The position numbers were made by a program, and so were the translations under genes. The notes under the pieces are model-generated. The model was not told where the DNA came from. It worked only from the letters and a program-made list of their open reading frames with translations, and ran no database searches. 64,000 nucleotides of DNA from Desulfamplus sp964425195 (GTDB taxonomy: Bacteria; Desulfobacterota; Desulfobacteria; Desulfobacterales; Desulfobacteraceae): contig CAYRLG010000019.1 in the NCBI GenBank assembly GCA_964425195.1, positions 17,287-81,286 on the forward strand, given 5' to 3'. Positions 37,503-46,096 of this stretch are shown piece after piece. Within the stretch, counting starts at the first letter, position 1. Each line of letters starts with the position of its first letter.

Positions 37503-39146
37503 ATGGAAAATAGTAAGACTCCCATGCAGATAGAAAATACTGAACACGTTGAAACAAGGTTGATACAAACTCAATTCTTAGAAGTTGCAAATGGTGTAGC
37601 AATATCAAGACAAGAGCTTCCTAACCTCACATTTGAAGATTTTAGAGAAAATGCCATAAAATTAGTCAGAAATAATGCAAAGGTTGTTCATTTTTTTGGA
37701 TACCAAGATGATAGTAATAGCTCTGTTAAAGAAAGAGATAAAGAAGAGAGTAGAAAAATAAAGATTTTAGCGGTGTTCAGAACAAACAGAGTCTATCGAG
37801 ATAGACGATATACTCTGTTTGCTGCAACTTGTGATGCTCCTGATATCTACCCTTCTTTAACTTTGGAATGCGAACCTTTTCATCTTTTTGAGCGTGAAAT
37901 TGCAGAACAGTTTGGAATAGTTCCTAAGGGACATCCATGGCTTAAAATGGTGAGATATCATCCTAATAACCAAGGTAAACCAGATGTTTTTGGTAATGAT
38001 TACACTCAAGATATTCCGGGAAACTATCCATACTATCTGGTTGAAGGCAGAGAGATTCACGAGGTTGCAGTAGGACCTGTTCATGCTGGAGTTATTGAGC
38101 CGGGTCACTTCAGGTTTAACTGCATTGGTGAGAGAGTTTTACACTTAGAGATTCAGTTGGGTTATCAGCATCGAGGCATTGAAAATCTTATTGCTAAAGC
38201 CCCTTTTAAACGACTACCTGTTATCATTGAAGGTATTGCAGGTGATACAACAGTTGCAAATACACTCTCTTTTTCTCAAGCAATAGAGGCACTATCAAAT
38301 ATTGAAATTGATTCAGGTGCAAAAAAGATCAGAACCATTGCCCTTGAACTTGAACGAATTGCTAACCACATTGGAGACCTTGGAGCTTTAAGTGGAGATG
38401 TGGCATTTTTACCCCCTGCTAATTACTGCGGACGCATGAGAGGAGATTTTCTCAACATGACTCTTCTTATCTGTGGGAACAGATTTGGAAAGGGGTTGGT
38501 AAGACCCGGAGGAGTTAGATTTACAATAAACTCAAAACTTAGTGAAGAGCTTATCAAGCGAATCAGAGAGCTTGAATTTCAGATTGCAAATGTAATTGAA
38601 CTTTTACTTATAACAACGCCAAGTGTCAGAGATCGCTTTGAAGATTGCGGTACAGTAAGTAGATCAGATGCACACGAACTTGGACTTGTAGGACCTGCTG
38701 GGCGTGCTTGTGGTCTCTCTTATGATGCAAGAAGAGCTTTTCCAACTGAATATTACCAATATATTGAAATTCCTGAAAATGCTAAATCTACCGGAGATGT
38801 ATATGCACGGGCAAAGGTAAGAGCTGAGGAGATTATGCAATCAATTTCTATTGTAAAAGCTCTTTTAAGTGATCTAATTAAAACATCTTGTGTAGATGAC
38901 TCTTCTTATCTTCATTATACGCTTTTGCCAAACTCATTTGCAGTGACAGTAAATGAAGCGTGGAGAGGAGAGCTTTCTCACGCTATTCTTACTGATCATA
39001 CTGGAAAAATACTTCGTTATAAGATAAAAGACCCATCTTTTCATAACTGGAGCGGTCTTGCTATCTCGCTTAGAGATACTGGAATCTCAGATTTCCCTCT
39101 CAATAATAAGAGCTACAATCTATCATACTGTGGATTTGATCTATAA
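37503..39146 (+). CDS. Ehr-type large subunit (HyfG/NuoCD-like) lacking the NiFe-site cysteines
   Basis: This 547-residue protein has a NuoC-like N-terminal domain (about 20-170, with HLFEREIAEQFGI) fused to a NuoD/hydrogenase-large-subunit domain (ERVLHLEIQLGYQHRGIE, ALELERIANHIGDLGALSGD, NRFGKGLVRPGG). In hydrogenases the first Ni-binding pair is RICGIC; here the segment reads EGIAGDTTVAN, with Ala246 and Thr249 instead of Cys. The second pair (DPCxxC) is DPSFHNW, with Ser512 and Asn515. It therefore cannot build a NiFe site and should not be called a hydrogenase. It fits the energy-converting hydrogenase-related (Ehr) class, whose electron partner is not settled. Confidence 0.92.
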   Translation: MENSKTPMQIENTEHVETRLIQTQFLEVANGVAISRQELPNLTFEDFRENAIKLVRNNAKVVHFFGYQDDSNSSVKERDKEESRKIKILAVFRTNRVYRDRRYTLFAATCDAPDIYPSLTLECEPFHLFEREIAEQFGIVPKGHPWLKMVRYHPNNQGKPDVFGNDYTQDIPGNYPYYLVEGREIHEVAVGPVHAGVIEPGHFRFNCIGERVLHLEIQLGYQHRGIENLIAKAPFKRLPVIIEGIAGDTTVANTLSFSQAIEALSNIEIDSGAKKIRTIALELERIANHIGDLGALSGDVAFLPPANYCGRMRGDFLNMTLLICGNRFGKGLVRPGGVRFTINSKLSEELIKRIRELEFQIANVIELLLITTPSVRDRFEDCGTVSRSDAHELGLVGPAGRACGLSYDARRAFPTEYYQYIEIPENAKSTGDVYARAKVRAEEIMQSISIVKALLSDLIKTSCVDDSSYLHYTLLPNSFAVTVNEAWRGELSHAILTDHTGKILRYKIKDPSFHNWSGLAISLRDTGISDFPLNNKSYNLSYCGFDL

Positions 39147-39198
39147 AAAATTTTTTAAACTTAACACACCTATTGAAAATATAAAAAAAGAGAAAACA

Positions 39199-39951
39199 AT
39201 GCTTGATACACTGCAAAATAGAATGGAACAAGGATACAGGACAAGTAGATATCCAAAAGAGAAAATAGTGTTACCAGAAAGATATCGTGGACTGCCTCAA
39301 ATCAATAAATATGCTGATGCAAAGATAGTAAAGATAGCTTCGGATGCCTGCCCTCAAGATGCAATTGATGTAGAAAAAAAGATGATCGATATGGGTAGAT
39401 GCCTATTTTGTGGAACATGCGAAAGAGTATCAGATGGTAACTTTATAACTTTTACTCAAAATTTTGAGTATGCAGTTGCTCAAAAAGAGCATCTTCTCAC
39501 TTCTGGCAATCTTCCAAACCTTGCAAACCACTCTAAGAAACATTTCAAAAAGCTGTTTGGTCGATCTCTACAGCTCCGTCAGGTCTCTGCTGGCGGATGC
39601 AATGCGTGTGAAGCAGATTTGAATGTTCTTTCAACTCCCTTTTTTGATCTTGCCCGTTTTGGTATCAACTTTGTAGCCTCTCCTCGACATGCTGACGGTT
39701 TGGTTGTAACAGGTCCGATATCAAGAAATATGAAAACAGCTCTTATCCAAACTTACGAAGCTCTACCTGCTCCAAAAGTTGTGATAGCAGTCGGCAGTTG
39801 CGCCATTACAGGAGGGCAGTTTAGAGGTAGCCCAGAAGTTTCAGAAGGACTTGATACCATTCTTCCTGTTGATCTCTATATTCCGGGATGCCCCCCCCAC
39901 CCACTAACAAATCTACACGCATTTTTGGCATTTTTTAAACAGAGTCTCTAA
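39199..39951 (+). CDS. Ehr small subunit (HyfI/NuoB type) with N-terminal ferredoxin-like domain
   Basis: The start is set at an ATG 52 bases after the large-subunit stop; a longer frame would overlap that gene. The 250-residue protein has an N-terminal region with a ferredoxin-like set of four cysteines (DACPQDAI and GRCLFCGTCERV), enough for one [4Fe-4S] cluster. The NuoB-like domain follows, with Cys134 and Cys137 in GGCNACEADLN, Cys201 in AVGSCAITGG and Cys231 in PGCPPHP, the four ligands of the N2-type cluster. The domain fusion stands in for a separate HyfH/NuoI protein. It should pass electrons from ferredoxin towards the membrane arm. Confidence 0.88.
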   Translation: MLDTLQNRMEQGYRTSRYPKEKIVLPERYRGLPQINKYADAKIVKIASDACPQDAIDVEKKMIDMGRCLFCGTCERVSDGNFITFTQNFEYAVAQKEHLLTSGNLPNLANHSKKHFKKLFGRSLQLRQVSAGGCNACEADLNVLSTPFFDLARFGINFVASPRHADGLVVTGPISRNMKTALIQTYEALPAPKVVIAVGSCAITGGQFRGSPEVSEGLDTILPVDLYIPGCPPHPLTNLHAFLAFFKQSL

Positions 39952-40004
39952 TAATAGAGTATTACAATTGTGATTTGTATATAAAACTATAAGATATAAG
40001 GTTT

Positions 40005-40033
40005 ACAGAGTGTAAAATGTTTTTCCACTCTGT
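40005..40033 (+). terminator. Possible terminator hairpin after the Ehr genes
   Basis: ACAGAGTG (40005-40012) and CACTCTGT (40026-40033) pair perfectly around a 13-base AT-rich loop, 53 bases after the small-subunit stop. No T run follows directly, so termination there would be weak or factor-assisted. Confidence 0.4.
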
Positions 40034-40122
40034 TCCATTGCACCTATAAATATCCCACCCCTTTTATCTCTCTTTTGTGTAAATGTTGGCAACCTATAGA
40101 CTTTTAATTACATGCTGATATT

Positions 40123-40138
40123 TGGCATATTAATTGCT
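40123..40138 (+). promoter_or_regulatory. Sigma-54 (-24/-12) promoter upstream of the universal stress genes
   Basis: TGGCATATTAATTGCT matches the sigma-54 consensus TGGCAC-N5-TTGCW, with the GG and GC dinucleotides at the required 10-base spacing. Only one consensus position deviates (T for C after TGGCA). It lies 100 bases upstream of the first usp start, leaving a leader of about 85-90 bases. An NtrC-type activator is encoded at 30666-32126. Confidence 0.7.
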
Positions 40139-40237
40139 AAACTCTATTTTAGAATGCTGCTTTATTTGCTTTCAAGATTATCCATATTAATTTGGGATTA
40201 TCTAAATATATTTTTATAAATAGAAGGGGGATTAGCT

Positions 40238-40774
40238 ATGAATCAATTCAAAAGAATTTTGGTATGTATTGATCTGTCTGAATACTCAAAAGAGAATATT
40301 GCATATGCTGTTGAATTTACAGGAACATCTGATGCTGAAATTCTTCTTTACAATGTAATTAATCAAAGAGATGTTGATGCGGTTGAAAAGGTTGAAAAGA
40401 TGTTTCCTGATAACATAAATATTGACAATAACCATAGAGTCAATGTGAAACGTTATGTGGAAAATGTGACAGCAGAACGCTATAAAGAGATGAAAAACCT
40501 TGTTGAAACTCATTTTCCTGATATAAAAAACTCCTTTTCATATCTTGTTGGTGTAGGTTACCCATTTGAAGAGATTCTAAATACAGTGGTACAAAAGAAA
40601 GTTGATATAGTATTTATAGGTACAAAAGGGCGTGGCAATCTTTCGAGAACCCTTCTTGGTTCAAATGCTGAAAAGGTATTTCGTCACTCACCTGTTCCGG
40701 TAGTGAGTATAAGAAACAGAAATAGATCATCTTGGGGTAGAGAAAGCAGGAGGTTGAACGATGAAGAAAATTAA
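40238..40774 (+). CDS. Universal stress protein (UspA family), first of pair
   Basis: This 178-residue UspA-fold protein starts RILVCIDLSEYSKENI and has the ATP-binding signature IGTKGRGNLSRTLLGSNAEKVFRHSPVPVVSI (GxxG-x9-GS), so it probably binds nucleotide. It is cytoplasmic, with a basic tail. The ATG has an AAGGGGG site. It overlaps the next usp gene by 14 bases. Position behind a sigma-54 promoter and the Ehr operon suggests induction together with the energy complex, which is an inference. Confidence 0.9.
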   Translation: MNQFKRILVCIDLSEYSKENIAYAVEFTGTSDAEILLYNVINQRDVDAVEKVEKMFPDNINIDNNHRVNVKRYVENVTAERYKEMKNLVETHFPDIKNSFSYLVGVGYPFEEILNTVVQKKVDIVFIGTKGRGNLSRTLLGSNAEKVFRHSPVPVVSIRNRNRSSWGRESRRLNDEEN

Positions 40775-41216
40775 TAGAATATTGGTTGCTCTGGATTTTT
40801 CACCTTACTCCAAACAGGTTCTTGAAAGTGCAATAGTAACTGCTAAAAGAACCTTGGCAGAAGTTATAGTAGTCAATGTAATTAATCGTAGAGATATAGA
40901 TACAGTAAAAAAAATCTTTGAAAAAGAGCAGCCCGGAACCTTTTCAATACAAAAATATATGTCAGATGACCTTGGAAGAAGATCGAGGCTTATTCAAGAG
41001 ATGATAGCTGAGTGCGGTGGAGATAAAGAGAAAATAAAAACTCTATTCATGGAAGGTGTTCCTTTTGAGCAGATACTTAAGTCTATTATTGATGAAAATG
41101 CAGATTTAGTAATCATGGGTAAAAAAGGAAAAAGCAATCTTGCAAGTGTCTTATTTGGTGGTTGTGCTGAAAAGATATTTAGACACAGCCCTGTTCCAGT
41201 TTTTAGTGTGAGATAG
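40761..41216 (+). CDS. Universal stress protein (UspA family), second of pair
   Basis: This 151-residue UspA-fold protein (RILVALDFSPYSKQVL at the start) has the nucleotide-loop region MGKKGKSNLASVLFGGCAEKIFRHSPVPV. The last loop position is GG rather than the usual GS, so nucleotide binding may differ from the first copy. The start codon lies inside the end of the preceding usp gene, with AGGAGG upstream, so the pair is translationally coupled and may form a heterodimer. Confidence 0.9.
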   Translation: MKKINRILVALDFSPYSKQVLESAIVTAKRTLAEVIVVNVINRRDIDTVKKIFEKEQPGTFSIQKYMSDDLGRRSRLIQEMIAECGGDKEKIKTLFMEGVPFEQILKSIIDENADLVIMGKKGKSNLASVLFGGCAEKIFRHSPVPVFSVR

Positions 41217-41357
41217 AAATAAGATTAAAGATTAAAGCGTGGAGTGTGTAGCTTTTTGGATTGTTTGTAGTAATAAGCCTATGGAGGGGCATCTATGTGG
41301 ATTATTTTTACCCCAAAATTTAGCAACACACCCCACCGCAACCAATTTAAAAAATTA

Positions 41358-42479
41358 TCAGTTCTCTTTACGATATCTGGCAAGCCATTGGGTTTTAAAA
41401 GTTTGATACCTCCCCTCTTCAATAGCATTACGTATATTTTTCATTAAATCTTGATAAAATGTAAGATTATGTATAGTTGCTAAAGTCTCTGCTAATGGGT
41501 CACGGCTGAAAAAAAGATACCTAAGTACCATTTGAGAGTATGTTCTGCAAGTATAACAGTTGCAATGCGTATCAATAGGATACTTTTCCTTTCTTGAAGT
41601 TTTATCCATTATCCTAAGTTTACCAACCCTTGTGAAGAGTGTTCCTTGACGAGCATATCGTGTAGGAATAACACAGTCAAACATATCAATCCCGCTACCT
41701 ACAGCTTCTAAAATATCTTCTGGTAATCCAACTCCCATAAGATATCGAGGTTTATCAAAAGGCAGAAATGGCGTGGTTACTTTAGTAATATTTTTCATTA
41801 AATCATGCCCCTCCCCTACACTAACACCACCAATTGCAAAGCCGTCAAAAGGTATATCAGTTATCTCTTCAGCGCTTTTTCGACGAAGATCAGGGTATAT
41901 GCTGCCTTGAACAATGCCAAAAAGAAACTGGTGAGATTGTAGTTTAAAATCACGACATCTTTTTGCCCAAGCTGTAGTTCTTTTTAATGATTGTGCTGCA
42001 TATTCTCGAGTAGCTGGATACTCAACACACTCATCAAACGCCATTACAATATCTGCTCCAAGCTCTTTTTGTATCTCCATTGAACGTTCAGGATCGAGAA
42101 ACATCCGTTCTCCTTTATCTTTATAGGAGAAAAAAACACCCTCATCTGTAATCTCCTTATCAGGAAGAGAGAAGACCTGAAAACCACCTGAGTCTGTCAA
42201 AATAGTCTTATTCCATCCCATAAAACGATGCAAGCCACCCATTCTTTTAACAGTAGTGAGTCTCTCTTCTAAGCCTAAATGGTAGGTATTAGCCAAAACT
42301 ACCTCTGCACCTGACTCCTCTACATCTCTTGGAAGTGTTGAACGGACAAATCCGGCTGTACCTACTGGCATAAAAGCTGGTGTCTGAACGGTTCCATGCT
42401 CAGTAGTAAAGTTAGCACGTCTTGCACTACTGTTAGGGTCTGTTGCATGAAGCTTAAATTTAATATCTTTAAAGCTCAT
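41358..42479 (-). CDS. tgt: Queuine tRNA-ribosyltransferase
   Basis: This enzyme exchanges guanine 34 of tRNAs with GUN anticodons for preQ1 during queuosine synthesis. The ATG at 42479 has AAGGAG 9 bases upstream and gives 373 residues, the usual length; upstream extension is not needed. Motifs: Asp96 in LTDSGGFQVFSL (general base), FGIVQGS, FAIGGVSVGE, the nucleophile in MFDCVIPTRYARQGTLFT, and the zinc motif CNCYTC ... H. It stands alone, convergent with the usp genes. A second, divergent protein of this fold lies at 62626-63960. Confidence 0.95.
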   Translation of the reverse strand: MSFKDIKFKLHATDPNSSARRANFTTEHGTVQTPAFMPVGTAGFVRSTLPRDVEESGAEVVLANTYHLGLEERLTTVKRMGGLHRFMGWNKTILTDSGGFQVFSLPDKEITDEGVFFSYKDKGERMFLDPERSMEIQKELGADIVMAFDECVEYPATREYAAQSLKRTTAWAKRCRDFKLQSHQFLFGIVQGSIYPDLRRKSAEEITDIPFDGFAIGGVSVGEGHDLMKNITKVTTPFLPFDKPRYLMGVGLPEDILEAVGSGIDMFDCVIPTRYARQGTLFTRVGKLRIMDKTSRKEKYPIDTHCNCYTCRTYSQMVLRYLFFSRDPLAETLATIHNLTFYQDLMKNIRNAIEEGRYQTFKTQWLARYRKEN

Positions 42480-42709
42480 TTCGGTTACTCCTTTTTGTAC
42501 CTGTGATGCTTGTTTGTTCAATATATTGATATGTTTATGTTTACTGCCATAAAAAAGTGAAAACAAAACATATTTTAATTTAAAAAAAACTATTTTCCAT
42601 TTTTATTAATTGACACTTAGAGGCTAATCTATTAAATCCTTAATTGATCGATGAGGCAAAATAATTATAAATTTTGATAAATTTATTTATCGGAGCAAAT
42701 AAAAATACA

Positions 42710-43369
42710 ATGCCAATTGAAAATATTCTAACAAAAATCATTGTTAACACAAATAAACTGCCTTATGAAAAACAGAAGTTATTATTACAAATAACAGAAG
42801 AGTGGCTATCAGAGATATCCTTAGGCGAGCAGAACGCCGCTTCTTCTATCAACATCGCTCACTCTGGGACTTTAAAGTCCACCACTTCTGCTATATCATC
42901 TTCTCAATTAGATGACTCCTTGTCTAAACCAGAATCTATTATCACACAACCAGAGTATAATAATAACTTAGAGAGTATTGAACATCAATCTCAAGCTATT
43001 CATTTTGTAGAGTCTTTGCATGAAACCTCTAATAAAGACGATGTTGTTGTCAATATTATTGAAGAGAGAGCTCATCAGAGAAAAGATATGTCAATTCCTA
43101 TAGATTTTGTAAGTGCAGGACAACTTTACAAAGAGGTGACAAAAGACCTTAGTGCAGGCGGTCTATTTATCAGAACCAAAAAACATACTAAATTTAAAAA
43201 GAATCAAAAAATATCAATGGTATTTGAACTTTCTCCAGATAAAAAACCGTTTAAACTGACAGGCAAGATAATAAGAATAGAATCAGAAGGGATTGCCGTT
43301 CAATTCCATAACATCTCTCCTTTTGAGTGCGTAGCTATCGAAGAAGAGCTTGCAAATCCGTCAGAATGA
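42710..43369 (+). CDS. PilZ-domain protein
   Basis: The ATG at 42710 is preferred to a TTG at 42674; the product has 219 residues. The N-terminal 130 residues are polar and Ser-rich, with a possible helix at the start, and are not recognised. The C-terminal part is a PilZ domain with both c-di-GMP-binding motifs: RAHQR (RxxxR) and DLSAGG (D/NxSxxG). It then has GLFIRT and GKIIRIESEGIAVQF. It is probably a c-di-GMP receptor. The HD-GYP protein at 15907-17088 could help set the signal level. Confidence 0.85.
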   Translation: MPIENILTKIIVNTNKLPYEKQKLLLQITEEWLSEISLGEQNAASSINIAHSGTLKSTTSAISSSQLDDSLSKPESIITQPEYNNNLESIEHQSQAIHFVESLHETSNKDDVVVNIIEERAHQRKDMSIPIDFVSAGQLYKEVTKDLSAGGLFIRTKKHTKFKKNQKISMVFELSPDKKPFKLTGKIIRIESEGIAVQFHNISPFECVAIEEELANPSE

Positions 43370-43408
43370 TATATGTACTATTGATTCATAATAGAACATA
43401 TATCATTC
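43364..43408 (+). terminator. Long hairpin overlapping the PilZ gene stop codon
   Basis: GAATGATATATGT (43364-43376) pairs with ACATATATCATTC (43396-43408) over 13 bases. After an A-A mismatch CTATT (43378-43382) pairs with AATAG (43390-43394) around loop GATTCAT. The TGA stop (43367-43369) lies inside the stem. No T run follows, so it may act in 3'-end protection or factor-assisted termination. Confidence 0.6.
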
Positions 43409-43469
43409 TAACTAAATTGATCGAATCGATATAAATTTATCCGCTTAAATAGAGTGACTTAGCTTTCAG

Positions 43470-43778
43470 CTAAACTGGTAGTTTAATTCTACGTTTTTGA
43501 GGCTCTCTATTTTCTTTATAGTAAATAACTACATGACCTATTATACCAGCAATAGATGATTGCGTCTGCTCTGCTATCTGAATAGCAAAATCTCTTTTTA
43601 TATTTTTCTCTTTAAAATCTATAAATTTTACTTTTATCAACTCATTTGCACCCAAAGCCTCATCTATTTCGCTAATTAAGGATTCTGTTATACCTTTATG
43701 TCCGACAAAAGAAGATGGTTTTAAATAGTGGGTTATACTTCTTAAATACTTCTTTTGTGACCCTTTTAACTCTTTCAC
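43470..43778 (-). CDS. yhbY: YhbY/CRM-domain RNA-binding protein
   Basis: This 102-residue protein is a stand-alone CRM (CRS1-YhbY) domain. It has LKGSQKKYLRSITHYLKPSSFVGHKGITESLISEIDEAL at the start, ANELIKVKF, and IAEQTQSSIAGIIGHVVIYYKEN at the end; the GxxG-type loop is VGHKGI. The E. coli homologue associates with pre-50S ribosomal particles. It is cytoplasmic. It is followed after 57 bases by a membrane protein gene on the same strand order, with no clear functional link. Confidence 0.88.
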   Translation of the reverse strand: MKELKGSQKKYLRSITHYLKPSSFVGHKGITESLISEIDEALGANELIKVKFIDFKEKNIKRDFAIQIAEQTQSSIAGIIGHVVIYYKENREPQKRRIKLPV

Positions 43779-43835
43779 TATTATATTCCTTTAATCTAAG
43801 GATAAAATGGTTTTAAAAAATAGTAGTATGTGCTT

Positions 43836-44699
43836 TTAATAGACCTTTGGTTTTGAAAAACCTCTACCAAGCACATTGAATGTGTTTTCAGTAATCATAA
43901 ATGCGTCAGGATCAATACTCAATACAGTCTCTTCAAGACGTTTGAGCTGATAATTATGTACAACTGTTAGTATAATTTTTTTATCTGTACCACTGTAAAC
44001 ACCCGTAGCGTGTAAAAACGTGGCTCCCCTTTGCAGCTCTTCTGTGATAACCTTACCTATGTGCTCACTGCTGTTTGAAATAATTAAAATCAATTTTCGC
44101 TGATTGAACATGGTTAAAACATAATCAAGAACTTGAGATGTTACAAAACTTAAAGCAATAGAGTATAAGACAAGGTCAGTGTCAAGGCTACCAAAGCTGA
44201 ACACAAACAAGATCATGTTAAATGTAAAAAAAAACGTTCCAATCCTTAAGCCAAACTTTTGGTTTAATATAATTCCTACAATATCCAAACCACCAAGAGA
44301 CCCAAGAGAGTGAAGCGTAATACCTCCTCCAACTCCAAGGATAGCCCCTCCTGCAAGAATAGCAAGGAATGGATCTTTTATATCAATTTGAAGAACTATA
44401 ATCTCCATAAATATGGAAACAGATATCATGCCATAAAGACTGTAGAAAAAGAATCTTCTACTGACAAAAATCCACCCTAATATAAATAGAGGTATATTAA
44501 TGATAAAATACCAAATACCTGGCGAGAGTATGTCCGTAAGATAGTAAATAAGAAGACAAACACCTGAGATACCTCCTGTTATAAAACCTTGCGGTATTAC
44601 AATTGCATTCACCCCAATACTGAAAATTACAGAACCTGTCATAAGTAGAAACAGATTCCAAAAAACTGAAGATATAAGTCGTTTTCTTTCTGCACTCAT
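43836..44699 (-). CDS. YitT family membrane protein (DUF161/DUF2179)
   Basis: This 287-residue protein has five or six hydrophobic helices in the first 200 residues (IYYLTDILSPGIWYFIINIPLF, LGVGGGITLHSLGSLGGLDIVG and so on), which match the YitT/YebE membrane family. A cytoplasmic C-terminal DUF2179 domain follows (RGATFLHATGVYSGTDKKIILTVV ... IDPDAFMI). The function is unknown; transport is suspected for some members. It stands between yhbY and the hyp genes. Confidence 0.87.
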   Translation of the reverse strand: MSAERKRLISSVFWNLFLLMTGSVIFSIGVNAIVIPQGFITGGISGVCLLIYYLTDILSPGIWYFIINIPLFILGWIFVSRRFFFYSLYGMISVSIFMEIIVLQIDIKDPFLAILAGGAILGVGGGITLHSLGSLGGLDIVGIILNQKFGLRIGTFFFTFNMILFVFSFGSLDTDLVLYSIALSFVTSQVLDYVLTMFNQRKLILIISNSSEHIGKVITEELQRGATFLHATGVYSGTDKKIILTVVHNYQLKRLEETVLSIDPDAFMITENTFNVLGRGFSKPKVY

Positions 44700-44877
44700 T
44701 TTTATTTTTCCAATATAACTATTAGTTCTTTTGCTATTTTAACTTTTTCAATTTTACTTTTTAATCTGATTTAAGTTGAACTTACAATTAAAGAAAAAGA
44801 TATTGATTCTAATAAAACAAAAATGGGGCGTATAACTCTATTCCAGAAACAAGTCAAGCTGTTTAGGATACTCTGTG

Positions 44878-46071
44878 TCAACATATTCTTGGTAACTGCT
44901 CTCCTGTCAGCATATCAACAATTCTGTATCCGCCGATTGATGTTTTAAGAAAAACGCCAGCCTGTTCTAATGCTTTATCAGATTTTGCAATTCCAACCAC
45001 TTCTCCTATTATCGCAGCATTTTTTCCATATTCATCTTGACGAATAGCCTCAAGTATCTCTTCAGCAGATTCAGAAGCAACAACAGCTAAAAGTTTTCCC
45101 TCATTTGCAAGGTACAGAGGATCAAATCCTAAGAGTTCACACATTCCCCGCACAGAATCTTTTATTGGAAGAGCATCTTCCCAAATATTTATACGAACAT
45201 TAGATTGAGATGCAATCTCATTTAAAGTTGTGCCGACTCCGCCTCGGGTAGGGTCACGAAGCACATGAACTCTATAATCAAAATTAGATGCTGAGTTAGT
45301 TGACTCAGTCGGACATTTATTAATAGGGCTTTGCTCAATCTCTCTTTTATCAATCAGGCTTTGATTTAAAATCCTTTTTACCATTAGATTGAGCGGGGCT
45401 GTATCGCTTTTAATATCAGAGTCAAATTTAAGGTTCTCTCTGCTGCTCAATATTGTAATTCCGTGATCTGCGATTGTTCCGCTAATAATTACCTTATCCC
45501 CAGCTTTTGCATTGCTTCCAGAAAGATTAACCCCTTTTGGTATTACGCCTAATCCTGATGTGTTGATAAAAATTTTATCAGCTTTTCCTTTTGGAACAAC
45601 TTTAGTATCTCCAGTTACAACAAAGACACCAGCTTTTTTTGCAGCCTCAGCCATACTGTTTAAAATTATTTTTAGATCATCTGTGGAAAAACCCTCCTCT
45701 AAAATCAGGGCAGCACTGATATATTTAGGGTCTGCCCCGCACATTGCAATATCGTTTACAGTACCGTTTATGGCAAGCTCACCAATATTGCCACCTGGAA
45801 AAAATATTGGATCAACAACATAAGAATCAGTTGAAAATGCTATTTTTATACTGCTTTCTATTTGATTTTTTATCTGGTTCTCTTGCTCTGTCTGATTTTC
45901 TAAGCTGTTCTGTGTGGTATTTTCTAAGCTGCTTCTAATATTTATGGTTGCTCCATCATCAAGCCTTGAGAGCATATCATTGTTAAACAGAGGCAGTATC
46001 ATCTCCTTTAAAAGAGAGTGGGCGATTTTTCCGCCGCTGCCATGATCTAAAAGTATCTTATTGTTATCCAT
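44878..46071 (-). CDS. hypE: Hydrogenase maturation factor HypE
   Basis: HypE dehydrates a thiocarbamoyl group on its C-terminal cysteine to thiocyanate, giving the CN ligands of the NiFe site. The protein has the PurM-like fold with LDHGSGGKIAHSLL at the start, FSTDSYVVDPIFFPGG, VTGDTKVV, and the family C-terminus QLPRIC with the reactive cysteine as last residue. At 397 residues it is about 50 longer than usual, because of Asn/Gln/Glu-rich insertions at residues 47-76 and around 228-255. It follows hypD by 25 bases in the minus-strand order C-F-D-E. Confidence 0.95.
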   Translation of the reverse strand: MDNNKILLDHGSGGKIAHSLLKEMILPLFNNDMLSRLDDGATINIRSSLENTTQNSLENQTEQENQIKNQIESSIKIAFSTDSYVVDPIFFPGGNIGELAINGTVNDIAMCGADPKYISAALILEEGFSTDDLKIILNSMAEAAKKAGVFVVTGDTKVVPKGKADKIFINTSGLGVIPKGVNLSGSNAKAGDKVIISGTIADHGITILSSRENLKFDSDIKSDTAPLNLMVKRILNQSLIDKREIEQSPINKCPTESTNSASNFDYRVHVLRDPTRGGVGTTLNEIASQSNVRINIWEDALPIKDSVRGMCELLGFDPLYLANEGKLLAVVASESAEEILEAIRQDEYGKNAAIIGEVVGIAKSDKALEQAGVFLKTSIGGYRIVDMLTGEQLPRIC

Positions 46072-46096
46072 AATTTTTTATAATCCTATATATACA

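Noticed and set aside
32158..39951. Calling the complex a hydrogenase-4 (hyf)
   Set aside because: The large subunit lacks all four Ni ligands. Subunit names are used only to show homology.
45512..45938. Plus-strand open frames inside hypE
   Set aside because: They are antisense to conserved HypE motifs.
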